Assembly (NCBI GenBank): GCA_036273715.1
Contig: DASUHB010000062.1
Location: 62,001 to 126,000, forward strand
From: Gemmatimonadaceae bacterium
GTDB lineage: Bacteria; Gemmatimonadota; Gemmatimonadetes; Gemmatimonadales; Gemmatimonadaceae
Direction of reading: 5' to 3'
DNA length: 64,000 bases
Position 1 is the first letter of the stretch, and each line of letters starts with the position of its first letter. The notes beneath the pieces were generated by a model, which did not search any database, had not been told where the DNA came from, and saw only the letters and a list, made by a program, of their open reading frames with translations. Below are positions 55,085-60,833 of the stretch, in pieces. Both the position numbers and the translations under genes were made by a program.

Positions 55085-55114
55085 TTGACACGCAGCAGGG
55101 ATATATAGTTAGGC
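55085..55114 (+). promoter_or_regulatory. Possible cassette promoter and first core site (attI candidate)
   Basis: TTGACA (55085-55090) and TATAGT (55104-55109) resemble -35 and -10 boxes but are only 13 bases apart, so promoter activity is doubtful. GTTAGGC at 55108-55114 overlaps the second box and is the first intact core after intI, which makes this the best candidate attI crossover point. The AT-rich stretch 55018-55107 has no gene. Confidence 0.3.
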
Positions 55115-55172
55115 CGTAACATACGCAGGATCGGCACGCATGGCGTGTTGTGCGTCAGCCACAGCGGACGCT

Positions 55173-55931
55173 ATGACTCCTCTGAATGGTATTCGTGTTC
55201 TAATAACCGGCGCCACGAGTGGCCTCGGCGCGGCGATGGCGACGGCCCTCGCCGCCGCCGGTGCGCGTGTCCTGGTGACGGGCCGCAACGAGGAGCGCGC
55301 CGCCGCTGTTGCGCGCGCCCTCCGGCCCGGCGCGGTCTCGTCGGCATTGGATGTCCGGAACGAGCACTCGGTGGCCGCGTGCGTCGCGCGCGCGACCGAG
55401 GCCTGGGGCGGTATCGACATGCTGGTGAACAACGCTGGGATCGGCATGCGGACAGTCAATCCGCGCTTTCTGACCGAGCCCCAGCCGTTTTGGGAGGTGA
55501 CGCCAGCCGGCTTCCGCGACGTCATGGAGACGAAGGTTGTCGGCTGCTTTCTGATGGCGCGCGCGATAGTGCCAATGATGCTCCAACAGGGCGGCGGGCG
55601 TGTGGTGAATATCTCGATGAATGAGGAGACGATGATCCGCCGCGGCTTCGTGCCGTATGGGCCAGCTGGGGCTGGCGTCGAGGCACTATCGCGCGTGATG
55701 GCGGCTGACCTCGCGGAGACATCCGTGACAGTCAATATGCTTCTTCCCGGTGGGCGCGGGACGGACACGGGGATGGTGCCCGACGACGTCCCTGCAAACG
55801 TTCGCGCGCGCCTGCTGGACCCAGCGGTGATGGGCCCGCCGATTGTATGGCTCGCGTCGGACCGTGCCGCAGGCGTCCATGACCGGCGCATCGTTGCGAA
55901 TGAGTTCGACCCCGCCGCGTTCCGGCCGTGA
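55173..55931 (+). CDS. Cassette gene 1: short-chain dehydrogenase-like protein lacking catalytic Lys
   Basis: The 252 aa protein has a Rossmann fold with TGATSGLG for cofactor binding and NNAGIG. The catalytic Ser148 (NISMN) and Tyr162 are kept, but the Lys of YxxxK is Gly166 (YGPAGAG where YGPSKAA is usual). That should cripple normal hydride transfer. ATG 55173 is preferred; an ATG at 55140 gives an 11-residue extension. It is the first cassette after the integrase and lies on the same strand. Confidence 0.88.
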   Translation: MTPLNGIRVLITGATSGLGAAMATALAAAGARVLVTGRNEERAAAVARALRPGAVSSALDVRNEHSVAACVARATEAWGGIDMLVNNAGIGMRTVNPRFLTEPQPFWEVTPAGFRDVMETKVVGCFLMARAIVPMMLQQGGGRVVNISMNEETMIRRGFVPYGPAGAGVEALSRVMAADLAETSVTVNMLLPGGRGTDTGMVPDDVPANVRARLLDPAVMGPPIVWLASDRAAGVHDRRIVANEFDPAAFRP

Positions 55932-55975
55932 GCCCGGCCGACACTGTGCGTTCCGCCGCCAGCTTCGCGCCTGCG

Positions 55976-56073
55976 GCCTAACAAACGTTGCAGCTGACGA
56001 ACGATTGAAGGATTGCGCATGCTTCGCATGCGCTCTTATTTGACTCGTTCGCAGCTGAACTTGGGCGTTAAAT
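55976..56073 (+). repeat. attC site of the SDR cassette
   Basis: Inverse core GCCTAAC (55976-55982) and core GTTAAAT (56067-56073) enclose a folded arm: GTTGCAGCTGACGAACGA near the left end pairs with TCGTTCGCAGCTGAAC near the right, leaving extra-helical bases as expected for attC. A second inner hairpin (GCGCATGC-TTC-GCATGCGC) lies at the tip. It is one of the best-preserved sites. Confidence 0.9.
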
Positions 56074-56107
56074 CACACACGCATCCTATGCAGATCAACG
56101 ATCTCGC

Positions 56108-56904
56108 ATGACGCCGTCAAGTACCCTTGATGAGCTCCTCGCTCATTTGGAGACGATGCTCCGGACGAGCACTTATGCCGACGCAACCGGCAACGGCCTC
56201 CTCGTCCGCGGTCGCTCGCCCGTCCGGTGCATTGGGGCCGCGCTCAATACATCGTTCGCCACCATCGACGCCGCGATTGAAGGCGGGGTCGATTGCCTCT
56301 TCGTCCATCACGCGCCATGGGCCTCCATCGATCTCGATCTCCATGCGCCGAAGCTCGAGCGTCTGAGGCGGGCGGGAATCTCTCGCTCTACGCGGCGCAC
56401 GAAGCCCTTGATCGTGCGGCTACTCCTAGTGTCGGCTCCGTTCTCGCGCGGCTCGTCGATCTCACCATCGAGCGCGAAGGCCAGGATGATCTCATCGTCG
56501 GCTTGGCGCCGTCAATGACGTTCGATGCTTGGACGGCTCTCGTTGCGGAACGCCTGATAACCCCGGTGCGTGCGTGGCCCAACGCCTCCGACTTCCAGCG
56601 CGTTGCCGTCGCCCCTGGAGGGGGCGGCAGCACAGCGTACCTGGCCCAAGCCATGGCGCTGGGGTGTGACACCTTCTTCACTGGCGAAGGCTCGCTCTAC
56701 ACCGAACTCTTTGCGCGCGAGCAGCGGCTGTCCCTCGTTCTCGCGTCGCACAATGCGACGGAGTTTCCAGGCGTGTGCCACTTTGTAGAATCGGTCGCGG
56801 CGGCGCTCGGGCTTGAGTACCGAGAGATACGAGAGGCCGCGTTTATAACCGGCGGTGGCCAAGCCCCGATCGAACATGGTCGCCTGTCACCTAACGAAGG
56901 CTGA
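56108..56904 (+). pseudogene. Cassette gene 2: NIF3/DUF34-family protein, frameshifted
   Basis: The first 92 codons (from ATG 56108) encode a NIF3-like N-terminus with the metal motif HHAPW. The remaining family sequence (SLYAAHEALD ... APGGGGSTAYLAQAMALGC ... TGEGSLYTE ... ASHNATEFPGV) lies in another frame down to TGA 56904. The shift falls at a TCTCTC run (56379-56384); removing one TC joins the frames as GIS-LYAAH. This looks like slippage. It could be a pseudogene, a programmed shift or a sequence error. NIF3 proteins bind two metals; function is debated. Confidence 0.8.
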
Positions 56905-56983
56905 ACCTGCCGGGCGAGCGAGTGATTGCCTCGCTCGGGTCGGCTCGTTATGATTCGCCCGCGGGTTCGATCGGGCGTTAGGC
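56889..56983 (+). repeat. attC site of the NIF3 cassette
   Basis: Inverse core ACCTAAC (56889-56895) overlaps the end of the NIF3 frame; the core is GTTAGGC (56977-56983). The GAACCTGCCGGGCGA arm pairs imperfectly with TTCGCCCGCGGGTTC, and GCGAGCGAG pairs with CTCGCTCG at the tip. Confidence 0.85.
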
Positions 56984-57015
56984 TGACACCTAGACGAGAG
57001 AATCGCCAGCTGCCG

Positions 57016-57759
57016 GTGCCACCAGAGGGCCTTCGCGTAGCGGTCGGACCGTTCGCCGATGCGGAAACCTTTCTCCAATCGGGAAGGGAGACCCTGGCGC
57101 TGCTAACTTCCCTCTGCGAACTCCGCCCCGATCACGCGGTGCTCGATGTCGGCTGCGGTAGTGGGCGGGTCGCGCTCCCGTTAACCGAATATCTTTCGCA
57201 CTCCGGTAGCTACGTCGGCTTCGATCCGGTCGCTGGGCTAATTCAGTGGTGCCACACTCACATCACAGCGCAATATCCAAACTTCCATTTCAGGCACGTC
57301 GATGTCCACAATGCCTCCTACCATCCGGAAGGGAGGTGGCCGGCCGCGGCGATTCGATTCCCCTGCGAACCGGGAAGTGTCGATGTCGCCCTATTGAGTT
57401 CCGTGTTCACGCATCTCCTCCCAGAGGATGTCGCAGCGTACGTTAGAGAACTCCGGCGTGTCCTGCGACCCGGCGGCCGGTGTCTGGTCAGCTACCTCTT
57501 GATGAACGACGAGGCGCGCGCGGCTGTCGAAGCGGAAACGACCATCTTTGATCTGCAGTACCGGCACGGGCCGTATGTAAGCTTCTCGCGGGAGCACCCG
57601 ACGGAAGGCTTGGCCTACGACGAAGTTTACGCCTTGAAGACCCTGCGTGAGGCGGGGCTGGCGATCGAAACCGTACGCTACGGCACGTGGCGTCACATCC
57701 ATAGTTTCGCGGTCGAACATGATTGGGTGGTCGCCCGCAAGCCGATTTCCGCGGCCTAA
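57016..57759 (+). CDS. Cassette gene 3: class I SAM methyltransferase
   Basis: The 247 aa protein has VLDVGCGSGRVALPL (SAM loop), YVGFDPVAGLI and VALLSSVFTHLLPEDVAAYVRELRRVLRPGG, typical of small-molecule methyltransferases. The start is uncertain; GTG 57016 lies shortly after the cassette's left boundary (56983), while the frame itself stays open into the attC. The stop TAA is inside the inverse core of the next attC, so the coding region fills the cassette fully. Base composition is visibly less GC-rich than the chromosomal neighbours. Confidence 0.85.
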   Translation: MPPEGLRVAVGPFADAETFLQSGRETLALLTSLCELRPDHAVLDVGCGSGRVALPLTEYLSHSGSYVGFDPVAGLIQWCHTHITAQYPNFHFRHVDVHNASYHPEGRWPAAAIRFPCEPGSVDVALLSSVFTHLLPEDVAAYVRELRRVLRPGGRCLVSYLLMNDEARAAVEAETTIFDLQYRHGPYVSFSREHPTEGLAYDEVYALKTLREAGLAIETVRYGTWRHIHSFAVEHDWVVARKPISAA

Positions 57760-57887
57760 CGAATTGCTGAAGCGGATGAGTGCGACTAATGCGGAAGTCA
57801 TCAGTGCTCGGTGCCTGGCGGGTACCGTGATTGGTCAGCATCATCGTGCTCGTGGGCTGGCCGCTCAGCGCTTAGCTCGGCGTTAGG
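57754..57887 (+). repeat. Long attC site (134 bp) of the methyltransferase cassette
   Basis: GCCTAAC (57754-57760) and GTTAGGC (57881-57887) bound the site. The segment GCTGAAGCGG pairs with CCGCTCAGC. The length is like that of Vibrio-type repeats and longer than other sites here. Confidence 0.85.
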
Positions 57888-57903
57888 CCTCAAACGGTAC
57901 GCC

Positions 57904-58323
57904 ATGGCGGAGCTGGCTGTCGGTCATTGCGCTGAGTGCGCGGCACCATTCGCCTATCGCCTCATACACAATGGGTTCAACGAATCCGCCTATGCGTATT
58001 GCGACCGTTGCGGCATGACCGCCCTCCTTGATGGCTGGTACGCGGACATTCCTCAGGCGGCGCACCTCGAGTTGCATCAGCGCATCAGCGCAGATATCGA
58101 GCCGTTCCTGCGATCGTGCGCGTGCGGCGGCCGCTTTACTGCCGGTGCGGTACCTCGATGCCCACGCTGCACTCATCCACTCGATCCCAATGACGTCGCC
58201 GACTTCATCGAGTCAAATGCTCCTGGCGCGAAGCAGGGTTGGCGATGGCAGCGGAACTGGGCTGGGCTTTACGCGATTGTCGTTGATGACCGCGTCGCAC
58301 GTGATCCGTGGCTTTCACCCTGA
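57904..58323 (+). CDS. Cassette gene 4: double zinc-ribbon protein, 139 aa
   Basis: ATG 57904 lies 17 bases after the core site. The protein has Cys pairs HCAECAAPF, YCDRCGM, CACGGRF and CPRC, enough for two zinc-binding ribbons, with a Trp-rich end (WRWQRNWAGLYAIVV). No enzyme motif is seen and no family is recognised. It may be a structural or nucleic-acid-binding protein. Confidence 0.7.
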   Translation: MAELAVGHCAECAAPFAYRLIHNGFNESAYAYCDRCGMTALLDGWYADIPQAAHLELHQRISADIEPFLRSCACGGRFTAGAVPRCPRCTHPLDPNDVADFIESNAPGAKQGWRWQRNWAGLYAIVVDDRVARDPWLSP

Positions 58324-58340
58324 GACTCAAACCGGCTGAG

Positions 58341-58434
58341 GCCTAACGTACGTTGCCGACTGAACGTGCGACTGCGTTAGCTCGCTGGGCTCGCAAGTTG
58401 TGAAATCGGCCGCGGCTGAACTGAGGCGTTGACT
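58341..58434 (+). repeat. attC site with imperfect core
   Basis: Inverse core GCCTAAC (58341-58347) and a core-like GTTGACT (58428-58434; the sixth position breaks GTTRRRY). Arm pairing is partial. It ends the zinc-ribbon cassette. Confidence 0.6.
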
Positions 58435-58456
58435 AATGCATGGGGCGTGATGACCA

Positions 58457-58795
58457 ATGACCGACTTTGCGACCGGAGCAGTTGAGGCGAACGAAAGCGC
58501 GCAGGTGTTCTGCCGTGCGCTGGATGCGCATGACTGGTCGGCCCTCAGCGCCCTCGTTGATGAGGCCTCCCTGGACGACGAGAATGGCCAGGCCGGTCGT
58601 CACGAACTTGCGCGTTCCCTCGCTGAGATCTTCGGTCCGGGTCCCTCTGCGCAGGTCTCGCGCACGTGGCTCGGTGTCGTCGCTGAACCGCCTGATCTGG
58701 CCGGCCTTCGGCGGCGACATGTATATCGTTGCTCGCGCGTAGAGATTCCGCACGAGCATAGTCTCACGTCGACCATCTTAGCGCGTGTAGGCTGA
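58457..58795 (+). CDS. Cassette gene 5: NTF2-like small protein, possibly frame-disturbed
   Basis: The frame from ATG 58457 encodes 112 residues starting AVEANESAQVFCRALDAHDWSALSALV, which looks like the first helices of an NTF2/SnoaL-type fold. Near the end, another frame reads PAFGGDMYIVAR, a better strand-like ending, after which the first frame resumes with VEIPHEH. Two compensating indels would explain this. Function is unknown and the gene may be partly degraded. Confidence 0.45.
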   Translation: MTDFATGAVEANESAQVFCRALDAHDWSALSALVDEASLDDENGQAGRHELARSLAEIFGPGPSAQVSRTWLGVVAEPPDLAGLRRRHVYRCSRVEIPHEHSLTSTILARVG

Positions 58796-58816
58796 GCGGT
58801 TGCGGGTGCACTTGGC

Positions 58817-58823
58817 GTTAGGC
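58817..58823 (+). repeat. Lone core site GTTAGGC
   Basis: This core closes the NTF2-like cassette, but no inverse core of RYYYAAC form is found in the 130 bases upstream, so its attC is incomplete or unusual. A CCGCA/TGCGG pairing near 58750 and 58803 is all that remains. Confidence 0.5.
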
Positions 58824-58846
58824 GGCAGGAGATCAGGAGACACTCC

Positions 58847-59554
58847 ATGTTAGGATGGTTCCGGAAGAAGCCCGCGTCGCCGGCAGCGCGGTCCGCTCCG
58901 CCGGCCCCGCCCACAGCGGGGCACCCGCTGCGCGAGCTCCTGTTCGGCGACTATCCGCTGGAGGCGTGGGCGCCCGGCGGCGACGCGCCCCGGACCGGGG
59001 AGCCGTGGACGCGATTCGCCGACGCGCTCGCGCGGCGCGAGCGGGGCGACGTGACCGGCGCCCGGAACGCGCTCGCCGAGATCGTGCGCCAGCCGGGGCT
59101 CGAATCGCGTCACCGCGTCCAGGCGTGGCATGCGCTCCGCGACCTGGGCCAGGACCCGCCGCCCACGGAGGCGAAGCACGTCTACGGCGTCGTCGTCGAC
59201 ATGCCGACGCCGGCGGGGCTCGACACGCTCGCCGCGTACGAGGACCGTTCGGCGCGCTTCCTGAGCCACGGTGGCGGGGCCGTCGTCTGGGAGCATCCCG
59301 ACGCCTCGCTCGACGCTGCGGTCGACGCGCTGCTGGCAGCGGGCCGCGCCCTCGTCGGACCGATCGGCCCGTGGGCGGGTGTACGGCCTCCGCTGCCACC
59401 GGGCGAGGCGCGCATCAGCATCCTAACGCCCAGCGGACTACACTTCGGGCAGGGGCCGGTCGGCGTATTCCGCGGAGACGCGCGAGCGGCGCCGGTCCTG
59501 GCGGCGGCGACGGCGCTCATGCAGGCGCTCATCACGAAGGCCGTGCCCCGTTGA
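58847..59554 (+). CDS. Cassette gene 6: GC-rich protein of unknown function, 235 aa
   Basis: The frame starts at ATG 58847, 24 bases past a core, with a GGAG near 58830. It begins MLGWFRKKPASPAA, then GHPLRELLFGDYPLEAW, a helical repeat-like middle and the end FRGDARAAPVLAAATALMQAL. Codon third positions are strongly GC, unlike the other cassettes, so this gene matches the host chromosome's composition. No domain is recognised and no signal peptide or span is seen. Confidence 0.7.
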   Translation: MLGWFRKKPASPAARSAPPAPPTAGHPLRELLFGDYPLEAWAPGGDAPRTGEPWTRFADALARRERGDVTGARNALAEIVRQPGLESRHRVQAWHALRDLGQDPPPTEAKHVYGVVVDMPTPAGLDTLAAYEDRSARFLSHGGGAVVWEHPDASLDAAVDALLAAGRALVGPIGPWAGVRPPLPPGEARISILTPSGLHFGQGPVGVFRGDARAAPVLAAATALMQALITKAVPR

Positions 59555-59559
59555 GCGCA

Positions 59560-59641
59560 GCCTAACGAATCGTTGACGATGACGAAGCGGCGCCCGCTCT
59601 CCGCGCCTAACTCACACGAATCATCGGAAGGACGATTGATG
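59560..59641 (+). repeat. attC site lacking its core
   Basis: GCCTAAC (59560-59566) is followed by well-paired arms: AATCGT with ACGATT (59632-59637) and GATGA with TCATC. Where GTTRRRY should follow there is GATGACG, and the next gene's ATG starts there. A second GCCTAAC lies at 59605-59611. The site is probably decayed. Confidence 0.55.
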
Positions 59642-59794
59642 ACGGACGTGAAAGAGTTTGGCTCGACCACGATCGTCTCGGGCCCATCGTGGACTGGACA
59701 CGGGTTTACCGAGCCCAAAGCGCACTCGTTCTGGCTCCAGTTCTGTTGTCTTTCTCGCATTCGGGATTCCTTTGCAGCAGAGCCGGAGCGTTAG
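59639..59794 (+). CDS. Cassette gene 7: 51 aa protein, unknown
   Basis: ATG 59639 is 7 bases after GGAAGG. The peptide (MTDVKEFGSTTIVSGPSW ... FWLQFCCLSRIRDSFAAEPER) has no known motif. The frame is open upstream to 59573. Its stop TAG is inside GTTAGCC (59791-59797), the right end of an attC-like hairpin. Coding is plausible from the ribosome-binding site and position, but it could be a remnant. Confidence 0.4.
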   Translation: MTDVKEFGSTTIVSGPSWTGHGFTEPKAHSFWLQFCCLSRIRDSFAAEPER

Positions 59795-59797
59795 CCA
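59734..59797 (+). repeat. attC-like hairpin with altered core
   Basis: Bases 59734-59748 pair with 59776-59790 over 15 positions with one mismatch and three G-T pairs; GTTAGCC follows at once (59791-59797). No inverse core precedes the left arm. It lies inside the end of the 51 aa frame. Confidence 0.5.
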
Positions 59798-59841
59798 GAC
59801 AATTGTTGCGCCTCGGTTTCATGTACTATTGAGATGCCGCG

Positions 59842-59940
59842 ACGTGGTTGTCCCGAGGAAGGCCGGCGCAGTGGGTTCGATTCCCACGCACGTTATTGGG
59901 CGCCGGAACCTTGGCCGGGTTCGAGTCCCGGGCGGCCTTT
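59842..59940 (+). other. Tandem tRNA T-arm-like hairpins in a small cassette
   Basis: Two copies of a T-arm pattern lie 45 bases apart: GTGGG-TTCGATT-CCCAC near 59872-59888 and CCGGG-TTCGAGT-CCCGG at 59916-59932. Each is followed by seven bases that could be an acceptor 3' strand and then TTGG-like ends. GACGTGG (59842-59848) can pair with GCACGTT after the first copy. No D-arm or anticodon arm is complete, so neither is a standard tRNA. A TTG-start frame (59848-60048, ending in the attC) runs through it, but its protein looks like a by-product apart from the last 29 codons. Confidence 0.45.
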
Positions 59941-60044
59941 GGACGGATCAGCAGGGCTATGTTCCAATTCCTCGATGCGGTCCAGAGGAGCGACCTAGAC
60001 GGCGAAAACGATCCCGTCCGCCGCCGCCTGGCAAACGGAAGTTA

Positions 60045-60113
60045 TTGAACAGCTTGGAGCTGCGCCGCAAACGACAATGAGATGTCCTTGCAGCTCGACT
60101 CTGGCGTTAGGCG
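60045..60113 (+). repeat. Short attC site (69 bp)
   Basis: Inverse core ATTGAAC (60045-60051; the fourth base breaks RYYYAAC) and core GTTAGGC (60107-60113). GAGCTGC pairs with GCAGCTC. The length is like that of class 1 integron cassettes. Confidence 0.7.
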
Positions 60114-60152
60114 GCCGACACCGGTTACACCGCGACAGAGGGGGTCTTCGTC

Positions 60153-60761
60153 ATGGATGCAGCCGACACGAGGAGCCGATTCGCCGCTCTCGGCGCGTCA
60201 CGCGTCCCAAGCGCGCCGTCGGCGGACAGTCGGCGCGCGGTGACGCGACGCTGGCAAGGCCCGCGTTTCGCCGCAACGATGGTCGGTCTGTCACTTGGCG
60301 TACTCGGCCCGCGGCTCTCGGCACAGACCGCCGCCGACACCGCGGCCGTCCGCGGCGTTGTCCACGATGAGATCACGGCCTGGGATCATGGCGATGCGAC
60401 CGCCTATTCGCGTCACCTCGCGCCTAACGCAACGTTCACGAACATCCGCGGCCAGTACTTCACCGGCTATGCCGGCTTTCTCCACCAGCACGAGACCATC
60501 TTCAAAGGCATTTTCAAGCACACGACGTTGCAGCAGGACATCGTGTCGCTCCGCTTCCTGGGTGCCGATGTCGCCGTTGTCGAAGTGCTGACGGCGGTCA
60601 GCGGCGTGACGCAGGCCCGTCCAGGCATGACCTTCGACCAGCGTGGGCGTTTGCGCACGCGCTTGCTGCAGATTCTCGCCAAGCAGGCCGGCGAGTGGAA
60701 GGTCGTGGCCTATCACAATATCGACGTGAAACCCGGGGTACCTGTCCCCGATCCGCGGTGA
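60153..60761 (+). CDS. Cassette gene 9: secreted NTF2-like (SgcJ/EcaC-type) protein, 202 aa
   Basis: After ATG 60153 a basic lead and a hydrophobic segment (FAATMVGLSLGVLGPRLSA) form an export signal, then a DUF4440/SnoaL-like domain: VRGVVHDEITAWDHGDATAYSRHLAPNATFTNIRG and KVVAYHNIDVKPG. These folds bind small ligands or act as light enzymes; no catalytic set is evident. It is the last cassette before galK. The attC that should follow is not well formed. Confidence 0.75.
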   Translation: MDAADTRSRFAALGASRVPSAPSADSRRAVTRRWQGPRFAATMVGLSLGVLGPRLSAQTAADTAAVRGVVHDEITAWDHGDATAYSRHLAPNATFTNIRGQYFTGYAGFLHQHETIFKGIFKHTTLQQDIVSLRFLGADVAVVEVLTAVSGVTQARPGMTFDQRGRLRTRLLQILAKQAGEWKVVAYHNIDVKPGVPVPDPR

Positions 60762-60822
60762 CGGCCAGCGGACAAGTCAGCGTCTGCTGCGTGCCGTGGG
60801 ACTGCCACGATTCGACTCACTC

Positions 60823-60829
60823 GTTAGGC
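60823..60829 (+). repeat. Right-hand boundary core GTTAGGC
   Basis: This is the last core of the array, 4 bases before the galK start. No matching inverse core is found upstream. It either closes the final cassette or was the chromosomal heptamer that received it. Its AGG could also help ribosome binding for galK. Confidence 0.55.
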
Positions 60830-60833
60830 AACA

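Noticed and set aside
59861-59940. A complete tRNA gene
   Set aside because: Only T-arm and acceptor-like parts are present; the D-arm and anticodon arm cannot be drawn and the acceptor has a mismatch.
54924-60829. CRISPR array
   Set aside because: The repeats are paired, imperfect and hold full genes between them; spacing and folding fit attC, and no cas gene is present.
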